Both the position numbers and the translations under genes were made by a program. A stretch of DNA of 49,664 nucleotides from NCBI RefSeq assembly GCF_900109465.1, contig NZ_FOAZ01000039.1:1-49664 (forward strand). Reading direction: 5' to 3'. This DNA is from Streptacidiphilus jiangxiensis (GTDB taxonomy: Bacteria > Actinomycetota > Actinomycetes > Streptomycetales > Streptomycetaceae). Below the pieces are notes generated by a model, which was not told the origin of the DNA, did no database searches, and saw only the letters and a program-made list of their open reading frames with translations. Shown here piece by piece: positions 23,881 through 32,457 of this stretch (position 1 is the first letter of the stretch; each line of letters begins with the position of its first letter).

Positions 23881-26097
23881 ATGGGCACCGAGCACCCCGA
23901 CGGGAGCCTCCCGGCGCCTCCGGACGACGTCCTGGAGGCGGCCCGCGTCGGCACCTGGACCTGGGACCCCCGCGCCCGCACGCTGACCGTCGACGCCCTC
24001 GCGGCGCGGTTCCTCGGCCTGCCGCAGGAGCCCGCCCGGCTGACCGAGGCGGAGCTGCGCGCCCGGGTGCAGCCCGAGGACATGGTGGTGCTGCGTTCCA
24101 GCGCGCTGCTGCTGATCGCCGAGGGCCGACCGATGGACGTGCCCGTGCACGTCGTCACCGCCCCCGACCGGCCGCCGCGGCCGCTGTGGGCGCGGCTCGC
24201 GCCCGGGCCCGCGGATGCCACCGGGGCGATCCGCGGCACGCTGGTGGAGGAGTCCGAACCGGTCGCCGAACGCCTGCAGATCGAGGCACTGAACCGCGCC
24301 CCGCTGCCGGCCGGGCAGACGGCCGGGCAGACCGCCGCGCAGACCGCCGGGCTGTCCGGCGGGCAGGCTGCGGGTGTGCCACAGGCCGAGGCCCGGCTGC
24401 GGCGCTCCCGGGAGGCGTTCCTCCTCGACGCCGGGCGCGCCCTGGCCGAGGCGACCACGACCAGTGACGTCCTGCGCGTCGCGGCGTCACTGGCCATGCC
24501 GGGCTTCAGCCCCGACGAGCTGGCGGTGTTCGGAGTCGAGGGCAACCGGCTGACCGTCGTGGGACACCACGGCCGGCTCACCCATGCGCAGGAACCGTTC
24601 CAGATGCCGCTGGACACCGCCCATCCCGCCGCGGAGGCCGCACGGACGGGACGTCCGGTCTACATCTCCTCGCCCCAGGACTACCGGCGGCGCTACCCGG
24701 CGGTGTGGCCCCTGGTCTCCGGCGAGGGACGCCGGGCCTGGGCCGTCCTGCCGCTGACCGGCGCCGGACGCACGACCGGTGCGTGGCTGGCCGCGTTCAG
24801 CGAGCCCGTCGCGTTCAGCTCCGACGAGCGCGCCGTCCTGGGCACCGTCGCCCGCATGCTCTCCCAGGCGCTCGAACGAGCGCACAGCAACGAGTCCGAG
24901 CGCGCGCTCTCGCGCGGCCTGGCCCGCAGCATGCGCACCGGGGCGCCTCAGGCGGGGCTCAGCGTCGCCACGCGCTACGTCCCCACCGGCGGCGGACTCC
25001 AGGTCGGCGGCGACTGGTACGACGTGATCACCCTGCCCGACGGGCGGTTGGGCGTCGTGATCGGCGACGTCCAGGGGCACGACGTCCACGCGGCGGGCCT
25101 GATGGCCCAACTGCGGACCGCCGTCCACGCCTACGCGGCCGAGGGGCACCGCCCGGACGCCGTGCTGGCCCGCGCGTCGCGATTCCTCGCCGGCATCGAC
25201 GAGGACCGCTTCGCGACCTGCCTCTACATCGAGGCCGACCCGGAAACCGGCATGTTGGAGATCGCCCGGGCCGGTCACCCCCACCCCGTCGTGCGTCTGC
25301 CCGACGGCACCTGCCTGCTGCGCCACGTCGACGGCGGCCTTCCGCTCGGCCTGATGCCGGACGGCGACGACTACCCCGTCACCCGGATGCAGCTGCAGAC
25401 CGACGAGATCCTGATGCTGTGTACCGACGGCCTGGTCGAGACCGGGGGCCACGACTGGTACACGGGCTGGATCCGCGTCCGCGACGCGATGTCGCCCGCA
25501 CCGGCCGACGACCTGGAGGGCATGGCCGACGCCCTGATCACCGCCGTGCACGGGCCCGCCTCCCACCGCATGCCCGGCAACCTCGCCGACCGGCGCGAGG
25601 ACGACATCGCCCTGCTCCTGCTGCGCCGTGACGCGCTGCCCGGTCAGCCCGGCGCGGAACCGGACGGGCCCGAGCGGCGCATCGCCCTGACCGTCGGTCA
25701 GGACCAGCCGGAGCGCCTCGCCGACGCCCGCCAGGAGATCCGCGGCGTCCTCCACGACTGGGCGCAGCCCGAGCAGGTCGACGCCGGCACGCTGCTGGTC
25801 TCCGAACTGCTCGCCAACGTCCTCGTCCACACCGACCGGGACGCGGCCCTGCTCGTCGAGGTGTGGGGGGCCCGGCCGCAGCGGCGCCTGCGGGTCGAGG
25901 TCGCGGACAGCAGCGACGACCTGCCGCACCGGCGCTCGCCGGGGGAGATGTCCTCCTCCGGCCGCGGCCTGATGCTGCTGGACATCCTCGCGGACCAGTG
26001 GGGTGTGCTGCCGCGCGGCGACGGCAAGTGCATCTGGTTCGAACTGCACGAAGCCCCCACCCCGGCCGCGGCGTCGGCGGCGGATCTGGTGGGGTGA
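23881..26097 (+). CDS. PAS-GAF-PP2C-HATPase partner-switching phosphatase/kinase
   Basis: About 738 residues from ATG 23881 (GAAGG eight bases upstream; GTG 23866 is the alternative). The order is a PAS-like domain (ARVGTWTWDPRARTLTVD), an Ala/Gln/Gly linker near residue 150 with AGQTAGQTAAQTAG, a GAF domain (about 180-345), a SpoIIE/PP2C domain (GGGLQVGGDWYDVI, GVVIGDVQGHD, DEILMLCTDGLVE, REDDIALLLL) and an RsbW-like ATPase (AGTLLVSELLANVLVHTD, SSSGRGLMLLDILADQWG). One soluble protein thus combines both sides of a partner switch: dephosphorylating an anti-sigma antagonist and possibly phosphorylating it. This build is common and multiplied in streptomycetes. Confidence 0.93.
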   Translation: MGTEHPDGSLPAPPDDVLEAARVGTWTWDPRARTLTVDALAARFLGLPQEPARLTEAELRARVQPEDMVVLRSSALLLIAEGRPMDVPVHVVTAPDRPPRPLWARLAPGPADATGAIRGTLVEESEPVAERLQIEALNRAPLPAGQTAGQTAAQTAGLSGGQAAGVPQAEARLRRSREAFLLDAGRALAEATTTSDVLRVAASLAMPGFSPDELAVFGVEGNRLTVVGHHGRLTHAQEPFQMPLDTAHPAAEAARTGRPVYISSPQDYRRRYPAVWPLVSGEGRRAWAVLPLTGAGRTTGAWLAAFSEPVAFSSDERAVLGTVARMLSQALERAHSNESERALSRGLARSMRTGAPQAGLSVATRYVPTGGGLQVGGDWYDVITLPDGRLGVVIGDVQGHDVHAAGLMAQLRTAVHAYAAEGHRPDAVLARASRFLAGIDEDRFATCLYIEADPETGMLEIARAGHPHPVVRLPDGTCLLRHVDGGLPLGLMPDGDDYPVTRMQLQTDEILMLCTDGLVETGGHDWYTGWIRVRDAMSPAPADDLEGMADALITAVHGPASHRMPGNLADRREDDIALLLLRRDALPGQPGAEPDGPERRIALTVGQDQPERLADARQEIRGVLHDWAQPEQVDAGTLLVSELLANVLVHTDRDAALLVEVWGARPQRRLRVEVADSSDDLPHRRSPGEMSSSGRGLMLLDILADQWGVLPRGDGKCIWFELHEAPTPAAASAADLVG

Positions 26098-26152
26098 GAC
26101 GCCTGCTGACGGCGCCTGGATCCGGGCCGGACCGGCCGGGGTGGGAAGCGGG

Positions 26153-26158
26153 TAGGTT
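26153..26158 (+). promoter_or_regulatory. Candidate -10 box for the 26212 gene
   Basis: TAGGTT fits the vegetative -10 consensus. A nearly identical GCGG(G)TAGGTTG string occurs at 30191-30196 before another membrane protein gene. No good -35 box is seen. Confidence 0.35.
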
Positions 26159-26211
26159 GTGCGCGGCGTGGGAGCGCCGCGCGGGACGGACAGCGATACG
26201 GGGGACGGTCG

Positions 26212-26853
26212 ATGGCAGGGCGCAAGCGCGTCCGCGGGGGCGGGCAGAAGCAGCGCAGGGGGCCGGAGCAGAACCGTCCGGCGACGGGTCGCGGCAGGCC
26301 CTCCCTGCCGTCGTCGAGGCTCGGTTGGGCGGGGATCCTCGGCCTCGTCGTCCTGCTCGGCGTCGGGATCGGGGCCAGCGTGGGCGGGGTGGTGGCAGCC
26401 GGCGGCATCGGCACCCAGCTCGGCCTGCGGGAGGGACCGGAGCTGCGGATGACGGTGTTGGCCTGCGCCGACTCCTCCACCGGCAAGAACACCGTCACCA
26501 ACTGCACCGGTGAGGGCGATCCGGGCCGCAGCGGCGTCACGTCCGGGCCCTGGAGCCTGCACGATGCGGGTGCCCACTACCGCTTCGGCACCGTCGTGGA
26601 CGTGCGGTGCACCCGATCGGGCGACTGCACCGTCATCGGGCTCGGCGGTCTCTCCGAGGACCTGGCCGGCCTCACCCTGTGCCTCGCCTTCGCCTCCTTC
26701 GCGCTGACGCTCGGCCTCGGGGTGCTGGCAGCCCGGTGGTTCCCCGAGCGCAGGGCCGGCCGCGTACTGCCCGGCCGCCGTGTGATCCGCGGCTGGCTGG
26801 GTGTGCTCGGCCTGCTGCTCCTGACCTCGGGGGTTCTGGCCGTGCTGAGCTGA
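26212..26853 (+). CDS. Membrane protein of unknown function
   Basis: 213 residues: a highly basic N-terminus (about 1-36, rich in Arg/Lys/Gly), TM1 (GWAGILGLVVLLGVGIGASVGG cut near residues 40-65), an exterior loop of about 75 residues with four Cys (LACADS, NCTGEG, VRCTRSG, DCTVIG) that could form two disulfides, then TM2 (LTLCLAFASFALTLGLGVLA), a basic loop (RWFPERRAGRVLPGRRVIRG) and TM3 at the C-terminus. The start follows a GATACGGGGGACGGTCG leader. I do not recognise the family. It may be transcribed alone from 26153; the neighbours give no functional clue. Confidence 0.7.
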   Translation: MAGRKRVRGGGQKQRRGPEQNRPATGRGRPSLPSSRLGWAGILGLVVLLGVGIGASVGGVVAAGGIGTQLGLREGPELRMTVLACADSSTGKNTVTNCTGEGDPGRSGVTSGPWSLHDAGAHYRFGTVVDVRCTRSGDCTVIGLGGLSEDLAGLTLCLAFASFALTLGLGVLAARWFPERRAGRVLPGRRVIRGWLGVLGLLLLTSGVLAVLS

Positions 26854-27082
26854 GACACGGTGACCGGGGCTGCACAGGCTCACGGCAGCGGTGCCGCTGT
26901 CAGGCCTGGTCGCCGGGCCCACCATGATGCGCCCCCCGCGACGGTCGAGAAGTTCGCACGCGGACGCGACGCACCGCCTCCGGCCTGCACATCGTCGGCT
27001 TGGACGGGGTGCGGGCGGGCGAGCACACTGTCGCCTGCGATGTCGCGCCGTGGATGCGCGACGGGGATGATGCGGAGGGGAC

Positions 27083-27691
27083 ATGACGGACGATCCGGTA
27101 CAGAGCCTCGAAAGACTCGCCGAGTTGCATCGGCGCGGTGATCTGAGCGACACGGAGTTCGAGGACGCGAAGCGTCAACTGCTGCAACGCGGTTCAGCGG
27201 GCGGGGCGCCGGTGCAGCCGACCGTTCCGGCGCCGGCCATGTTCGACACCCGACCGCCGTTCCCCCAGCAGCGGGAGTCCCAGGAAGCGCCCGGACCGGC
27301 CCGCATGTCGGCCGCCAAGCGGTGGACCCTCGCCCTGATCGCCACCGTGGTGGTCGGTTTCGTGCTCGGCATCGCACTGCTCGTCGTGGCCGAGGTCGCA
27401 CCCTCTACGGCCGGATGGACGACGCAGTTCGTGTGCGCCGGCGGGCAGCACCTCATCACCAACGGCGGCGTGGTCCACAGCAACGGCGGCTCCGCACAGG
27501 GCTCCACGCACTTCTACTGCGCGCCCGTCGGTCAGCAGGTCACCGGCCTGGACCTGCTCTCGATGCAGGAGCAGAGCGGGAACGTCCTCGGCCTGTCGAT
27601 GCTGCTCGGCTTCCTGATCGCCGCCGTGCTGGTCGGCCTGGCCACCGCGCTCCTCGCGCTGCGTTCCAAGGCACGCGTCCCGCGGGGGTGA
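27083..27691 (+). CDS. SHOCT-domain membrane protein
   Basis: 202 residues; GGAGGGGAC before the ATG is a strong ribosome site. Residues 8-34 (LERLAELHRRGDLSDTEFED, then AKRQLL) are a SHOCT module, a short helical hairpin found at the ends of many membrane proteins and thought to mediate oligomerisation. After a Pro/Ala linker come TM1 (LALIATVVVGFVLGIALLVV, about 80-100), an exterior loop with two Cys (FVCAGGQH, HFYCAPVG) and TM2 (GLSMLLGFLIAAVLVGLATA, about 170-190). In architecture it recalls the preceding membrane protein (small, exterior Cys loop between helices). The role is unknown. Confidence 0.75.
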   Translation: MTDDPVQSLERLAELHRRGDLSDTEFEDAKRQLLQRGSAGGAPVQPTVPAPAMFDTRPPFPQQRESQEAPGPARMSAAKRWTLALIATVVVGFVLGIALLVVAEVAPSTAGWTTQFVCAGGQHLITNGGVVHSNGGSAQGSTHFYCAPVGQQVTGLDLLSMQEQSGNVLGLSMLLGFLIAAVLVGLATALLALRSKARVPRG

Positions 27692-27794
27692 GGCGGCGGC
27701 GGTCGGTCCCGTCCCGCTGCCCTGGCAGCATCTTGACGAAGGCTGGCGGGCCGGGCGCTCGCCACGACGGGCCGGGACGGGCCATCCTCTCGAC

Positions 27795-28316
27795 ATGATC
27801 ATTCCTGACACCAAGGACTGGACCTGGGTGCTCGAGCGCCCCTGTGCCGACTGCGGGCTCGACACCGCGGCCATCGCCCGTGAGGACGTGGCCGGCACGG
27901 TGCGGGCCAACGCCGCCTTCTGGGTGGAGCTCCTCGCGGGCGACGCGGCCGCGCTGCGGAAGCGGCCGAGGCCGGACGTGTGGTCGCAGCTGGAGTACGC
28001 CTGTCACGTTCGGGACGTCTTCCGCCTGTTCGCACTGCGGCTGGACCTGATGCTCACCCAGGACGACCCCGTGTTCCCCAACTGGGACCAGGACGAGACA
28101 GCGGTCGCCGAGAACTACGGCGCCCAGGACCCGGTCCGCGTCTCGGCCGAACTCGCCGAGGCTGCCGAGGTGTTGGCGATCGCCTTCGACCGTGTCGAGG
28201 GTGCCCGGTGGCAGCGCACGGGCAACCGGAGCGACGGCGCACGCTTCACCGTGCAGTCCTTCGCTCCCTACCTGATCCACGACGTCGTCCACCACCGCTT
28301 CGACGTCTCCGAGTGA
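27795..28316 (+). CDS. DinB-family protein
   Basis: 173 residues. The DinB/YfiT four-helix bundle is indicated by the three metal-ligand His positions: LEYACHVRDVFRLFALRL (first His, about residue 75) and LIHDVVHHRFDV near the C-terminus (remaining His), plus DVWSQLEY before the first. Family members bind Zn or Ni and often transfer thiol cofactors such as mycothiol, which actinomycetes make; a thiol-transferase role is inference. It is 104 bp after the SHOCT gene. No Shine-Dalgarno site is evident before the ATG. Confidence 0.85.
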   Translation: MIIPDTKDWTWVLERPCADCGLDTAAIAREDVAGTVRANAAFWVELLAGDAAALRKRPRPDVWSQLEYACHVRDVFRLFALRLDLMLTQDDPVFPNWDQDETAVAENYGAQDPVRVSAELAEAAEVLAIAFDRVEGARWQRTGNRSDGARFTVQSFAPYLIHDVVHHRFDVSE

Positions 28317-28680
28317 CCGGAGGATGCTCCCGCCCTCAGGGCGGCCGCCTGCACCTCGCGGGCGGCATCGTCGTGACCGTGGTGCGGTCGCGGGACCTGC
28401 CGATGGAGCCGACCTCGGTGCGGGTGCGCCGGGACAGTCTGGGACCACAGGGATGAAAGGGATGAAGCAGGCCTGAGAGCCGCGGTCCCTGCCCGTGGGC
28501 TCGGCGGCGAGGGCGCGGCACCTCGCCCGGCGCCCCGCTTCTGCCTCCGTCGGCACCCGGTGGCTCAGGACCTGCGCCGGGGGCGCTCCTGCCCCCACCT
28601 GCCCGTCCAGGCGCACCCGCGCCGGCCGAGTCGGCTCGGCCCGCCTGGCGGATCCCTGGGCCGGGTGAAAGGTTGGGGGC
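28317..28680. other. Intergenic region between the DinB and DUF3099 genes
   Basis: 364 bp. A short hairpin (CCGCCC-TCA-GGGCGG, 28330-28344) may end the DinB transcript. The frame to 28456 reads like protein for some 40 codons (GRLHLAGGIVVTVVRSRDLP) but has no start with a ribosome site, so I do not call a gene. AAAGG near 28670 serves the next gene. Confidence 0.35.
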
Positions 28681-29046
28681 ATGCGGTTCCGTTCCCGCAA
28701 GGTCACTCCGGCGCGTATCACCGACGCGCGCCCTGGGCTGTCCGAGGACATCCGCCACCGCCAGCGCCGGTACGCCCTGACCATGGGCATCCGCACGGTC
28801 TGCGTGATCCTGGCGATCGTCCTGTGGCAGGTGAACCGCATCGCCGCCGTCATCGCCCTCGTGGCCGGCGGCACCCTGCCCTACATCGCCGTCGTGTTCG
28901 CCAACGCCGGGCACGAGCGCTCGGGCGAACCCATGGACTCGCCCGTTCCCCCGGACCCGCCGCACGGACTCCCGAAGGGGCCGCCCCCGGAGCCCCCGCC
29001 GGAACCCCCGCAGCCTTCCCCACCACCGCCGCGACGAGGCGAGTGA
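28681..29046 (+). CDS. DUF3099-family small membrane protein
   Basis: 121 residues; GAAAGG upstream of the ATG. A charged N-terminus (ITDARPGLSEDIRHRQRRY) leads to two close membrane helices (MGIRTVCVILAIVLW and IAAVIALVAGGTLPYIAVVF, about residues 37-77), the pattern of the actinobacterial DUF3099 family. The C-terminal 35 residues are almost all Pro, Glu and Gly (PPPEPPPEPPQPSPPPP), probably a flexible cytoplasmic tail. The function is unknown. Confidence 0.8.
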   Translation: MRFRSRKVTPARITDARPGLSEDIRHRQRRYALTMGIRTVCVILAIVLWQVNRIAAVIALVAGGTLPYIAVVFANAGHERSGEPMDSPVPPDPPHGLPKGPPPEPPPEPPQPSPPPPRRGE

Positions 29047-29166
29047 CCGAGCGGGGCGCGCGGCTCCGCCACCACTTTCAGGGGCGACAGCAAGGGTCCC
29101 AGTGCCCTCGACGGGACGGACCGAATCGTTATATTCCGGGTCATCATCGCCCAACCGATGCGTGGC

Positions 29167-29172
29167 TAAGAT
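29167..29172 (+). promoter_or_regulatory. -10 box of a probable leaderless transcript
   Basis: TAAGAT ends eight bases before the ATG at 29181 with no Shine-Dalgarno sequence between. An AT-rich patch (GTTATATTCC, 29128-29137) lies upstream. Transcription starting at the ATG is the likely arrangement. Confidence 0.5.
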
Positions 29173-29180
29173 CCGGCGCC

Positions 29181-30122
29181 ATGGCACTTCTCGGACGCCG
29201 CAGGTCGTCCCCACGGTTGGCACCCGAACTGGACGACAGCGACTTGGGCAAGCTCTGCAAGGGGCTCGGACCCTCCACCATGCCCGGCATGACGGACTTC
29301 AACGTGGAAGCGGCCGAGCGCCTCATCAAAGCCGCGGACACCGACTGGGACCGGCGCTGGCACCGGCTCTCCGTGCTCGCCCAGGCGACCGCGGACTTCG
29401 ACTTCGACCGCTCCTGGCGGCTGCGCCGACCGCGCAGCGTGGACGCGATGGTCTTCAGCGCCTGTGTGGCCACGGTGCGGGTACGCCGCGGCGAACCCGC
29501 GACGGAACTGCCGGAGGCAGTGCGGGCCTGCTACCAGGCGCATGAGGCACGACCGCAGGAGCCCCTCCCGCTGGTGGCGCTGCTCGGCGTGCTCCGGCTG
29601 ATGCGCACCCCCGCGCCGCAGGTCAACGACGTCTGGAGGGCCCTGGTCCTGCGCGACCCGTGGAACCGCGAGGCACACCTGCAGGTCCTCGCCTACCTGT
29701 CGCCGGAGGAGTGCGGAGCTCCCGGCCAGGCACGCGAGTTCGTCGACGTCCAACAGGCCCGCATGCCGTACGGCGCCCCCGCGTCCGCACTCGAACTCAC
29801 CGCCGCCGTACGCGACTTCCACCGGGCCACGGCCGGGGACGGCCTCAACGCCATCCTCGCCGACATGTGGTGGCGCCGCCCCCACGCCGCGGGCATCCTC
29901 GACCGCGCCCTTCGCTCCTGGACCGGGCCCGGCTTCCTGCGCCACGCCGCCGCCCTGGCCGACCTCAACCTGCTCGCCTACGCACTCGTCCAGGCCGGAC
30001 GCGTCGCCGACGCGGCGCCGTTGTTCCAGCAGATCGGAACCACCGTGGTGGCATGGCCCTGGTCCTACCACGGCGAGCCCGTCGAACAGTTCACGTACTG
30101 GCGCAACCGCGCCCAGCGCTGA
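29181..30122 (+). CDS. Conserved-looking hypothetical protein, helical-repeat-like
   Basis: 313 residues, soluble and mostly helical by composition. Segments such as RWHRLSVLAQATADFDFDRS, VFSACVATVRVRRGE, LPLVALLGVLRLMRTPAP and HAAALADLNLLAYALVQAGR suggest paired helices of the TPR type, and the C-terminus has WWRRPHAAGILDRALRSW. The sequence looks like a real, codon-biased gene. I do not recognise a named family. ATG 29181 is supported by the adjacent -10 box (29167) and by the start of coding-like composition; the same frame upstream is not protein-like. Confidence 0.7.
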   Translation: MALLGRRRSSPRLAPELDDSDLGKLCKGLGPSTMPGMTDFNVEAAERLIKAADTDWDRRWHRLSVLAQATADFDFDRSWRLRRPRSVDAMVFSACVATVRVRRGEPATELPEAVRACYQAHEARPQEPLPLVALLGVLRLMRTPAPQVNDVWRALVLRDPWNREAHLQVLAYLSPEECGAPGQAREFVDVQQARMPYGAPASALELTAAVRDFHRATAGDGLNAILADMWWRRPHAAGILDRALRSWTGPGFLRHAAALADLNLLAYALVQAGRVADAAPLFQQIGTTVVAWPWSYHGEPVEQFTYWRNRAQR

Positions 30123-30260
30123 CCCTGCGGCGGACAGCCGCTGACCAGCCCTGGACGGCGACGCGGTCGTGGCCGCCGCGAGTGCAGCGGTAGGTTGCTC
30201 GCTGGCGTCCTCACGAGGAGCGTCGCGAAGAACGTGATGGCGGACAGGGGGCCGGTTGTC

Positions 30261-30788
30261 ATGAAGTCCACCTGGATCGCCATGGCTGGCTCCCTGATCT
30301 TCGTCCTGCTGTCGGTGCGCGCAGTGCTGACGCCCGAGCAACGACAGAGGGTGGAGAGCGCTCCGATCCCAGGAGCGCTCTGCTTGAGCGGCATCTCGGT
30401 CGTACTCGCGGGCGCGGTGGCCATGGGGCCCGGCGTGGGAAGCAGCTCCCACGCCGGGCCCATCGCCCTGGGTGTGGCTACGGCAGGCCTCGGTGTCTTC
30501 CTGCTCGGCCTGCTCGGTCAGCTCTCCATTGCCTTCACCGGTCGGCCCGCGCTGCTCGTGCGCGGGCCGGCGCAGGTGGGAGCCGGCGTGGACCCTGCCG
30601 GGCGGAGCACCTGGGTGCCGGAAGGGACCGCCAGGGCCCAGGCCGCGACCGCATCGTCCCGGATCTCGGTGATGCGCGACGAAGAGGACTCGTACGCCCA
30701 GATGCGTCGCTACCACGTCTTCGGCTGTGACCGCATACGTTCACCGGGTTGGCGATACGTGACGCCAGGAGCCGAGCTTCTAAGGTGA
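30261..30788 (+). CDS. Membrane protein of unknown function
   Basis: About 175 residues from ATG 30261 (a GGGGG run nine bases upstream); ATG 30237 is the alternative. Three hydrophobic segments follow: TWIAMAGSLIFVLLSV, LCLSGISVVLAGAVAM and ALGVATAGLGVFLLGLLGQL, within the first 95 residues. The C-terminal 80 residues are soluble and polar. A candidate -10 box TAGGTT is at 30191-30196. No family is recognised. Confidence 0.55.
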   Translation: MKSTWIAMAGSLIFVLLSVRAVLTPEQRQRVESAPIPGALCLSGISVVLAGAVAMGPGVGSSSHAGPIALGVATAGLGVFLLGLLGQLSIAFTGRPALLVRGPAQVGAGVDPAGRSTWVPEGTARAQAATASSRISVMRDEEDSYAQMRRYHVFGCDRIRSPGWRYVTPGAELLR

Positions 30789-30822
30789 GGCGTCACAGCT
30801 CAGCGCCGGGTCGGGAGGACGC

Positions 30823-31257
30823 ATGGCAGAGGTTGAGGTTCCTGGACCGGAGTCGGACTGGGAACGCGCGCCGGAGTACCAGGGCGGCAAGCGAAACCCG
30901 GCATTCCAGGCCAGCATGTGGGAGTACGCGGCGAGCTCCTTCCGGCTGGTTGCCGGCCTGTCGCCATCGCTGGACGTTCTCGCCGCACGGCTGCGGTTGA
31001 ACATCGAACGAGGTTGGGAGGACCTGGGTGCGGTGGATGCGGCGATGTTCCGCATCCAGAAGATCGACTTTGCGCTCAGCCGACTGGAGGGCAACCCTTG
31101 CCCCGATGTCTTCGTCTGGGTCAGCCGCGCCCAGACTGATGTCGACACGGCCCTCGACATCCTGCTCGCTGCCCTCGGCATCGGCGAAGAAGCCCTCACC
31201 TTCCGCGGCGACATCGAAACCGGCTTCGCTGACCTTCGGAGCGAACCCCAGACCTGA
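30823..31257 (+). CDS. Hypothetical protein next to the IS630-family element
   Basis: 144 residues; GGGAGG lies just before the ATG. It is soluble, acidic and probably helical (SPSLDVLAARLRLNIERGWE, VDAAMFRIQKIDFALSRLEG, VDTALDILLAALGIGEEALTF). I do not recognise the family. The stop lies 17 bp from the transposase stop, and short direct repeats of GAGACCT occur there, so the native C-terminus may have been altered by the insertion. Codon bias is weaker than in flanking genes. Confidence 0.55.
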   Translation: MAEVEVPGPESDWERAPEYQGGKRNPAFQASMWEYAASSFRLVAGLSPSLDVLAARLRLNIERGWEDLGAVDAAMFRIQKIDFALSRLEGNPCPDVFVWVSRAQTDVDTALDILLAALGIGEEALTFRGDIETGFADLRSEPQT

Positions 31258-32457
31258 GACCTGAGACCTGAAATCACGCTGCTTCACCGATGGGGCGTCC
31301 GCCCCATCGGATGCCTTTCTCTCTGCGGACGCGGGCCCGTTCGCGCCGCTGGGCGGCGAGGACGTCGGGATGCCGGGCGTTCTTGTTGCGCCAGCGCAGG
31401 TAGGCGTGCAGGGCCCTGGTCTGGACGGGGTGGTTGGAGTTGGCGATGGTGAACTGCCGCAGCGGTCCGAAGTGGGCCTCGATCGGATTGGCCCAGGAGG
31501 CGTAGGTCGGGGTAAAGCACAGCTCGACCCGGTTCTTCCTCGCCCAGCGCCGGATGGTCTCGCCCGTGTGGGCGGACAGGTTGTCCAGAATGACGTAGAT
31601 CGGGGCGCCGTCCGGGCGAGCCGCGCGATCGACCTGAGCGCGGCCAGCGTGTTGTTGGCGCCCTTCTTGCGACGGTTGACGCCCCACAGCGTGTCGTCGC
31701 CGATCGAGTAGCACCCGTGGAAGTAGCGGACGCCGTGGGTGCGGTGGTAGGTCGCGGGGTGCCGCTCGGGGTGACCGACATGGACCCAGCCGAAGCCGTC
31801 GGTGGGGCGGATGCCGAGCGGGCCAAACTCATCGAACGCGAAGACGCGGCCGGGAAAGCGGTGCACAACGTGCTCGATACGGTCGAGCTTGGTGTCGCGC
31901 TCAGGATCCGGTGACTCCTTCCAGGCCTTGGTGTGTTGGAAGGTGACGCCTCGGCGGGCGAGCAGGCACCGTAACGCTTCACGGCCGATCCGGATCACGC
32001 GGCCGTGCACGCGGCGGAGGTAGGCGGCAAGTTTGCGGATGGACCAGCGGGTGAAGGGCTGCCCCAGCTTGGTCGGGCGGGTGGTGGCCGTCTGGACGAC
32101 GAAGTCCTCGTCGTCAGGACTGAGTAGGCGGGGACGGCCTCCCGCCCAGCGAGGGTCCAGGCTGGCCAGGCCGATCTCGTTGAACTTGTGGATCACGTCG
32201 CGGACGGTGTCCTCGTCGGCCTGCACCAACTGGGCGATCACCGGGACCCGGTTCCCAGCGACCGAGGCCAGCAGCATCATCGCCCGCCGGAACCGCACCG
32301 AACTGGTGCTACCCCGGCGCACGATCTGCTGCAGCTTCTGCCCTTCCGGGTCAGTCAACCTCTGGACACGGACAGACTCTGCCACCACACCCCCAACGGT
32401 CGGATCAGCGGACGTCACCGCACATCCAACCGCCGAAACGACCACCCCGGCGAACCT
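31258..32457 (-). mobile_element. IS630-family insertion sequence, ends not resolved
   Basis: The stretch holds one transposase gene and nothing else. IS630 elements target TA; a TA at 32457-32458 adjoins the abrupt start of the 5'-truncated gene at 32458 and is a plausible right end. No matching TA or convincing terminal inverted repeat was found at the left end, which may be deleted or rearranged. Confidence 0.6.
31274..32385 (-). pseudogene. IS630-family transposase with an apparent one-base frameshift
   Basis: Read from GTG 32385. Residues about 1-130 are the helix-turn-helix part (RVPVIAQLVQADEDTVRDVI and GLASLDPRWAGGRPR), then a winged segment (RWSIRKLAAYLRRVHG) and the first catalytic Asp in VFAFDEFGPLG. 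The frame fails at 31609-31618 (CGTCCGGGCG on the plus strand), and the rest (YVILDNLSAHTGE with the second Asp, SWANPIEAHFGPLR with the Glu) continues in another frame to TGA 31274. One added base gives a normal protein of about 370 residues with a full DDE set. Without it, or without a -1 ribosomal frameshift, the enzyme lacks two catalytic residues. Confidence 0.85.

Noticed and set aside
20605..24150. 1181-codon open frame on the minus strand across the kinase and phosphatase genes
   Set aside because: Antisense shadow of genes with complete catalytic motifs; composition is Gly/Arg/His-rich without domains.
28317..28456. Protein-like frame of about 40 codons after the DinB gene
   Set aside because: No usable start or ribosome site and no recognisable family; at this GC content short open frames are expected.
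31258..32457. Transposase frame break as a programmed -1 frameshift
   Set aside because: No A-rich or other typical slippery heptamer is seen at 31609-31618, and two other genes show the same kind of break at the same string, so a sequence error is more likely.
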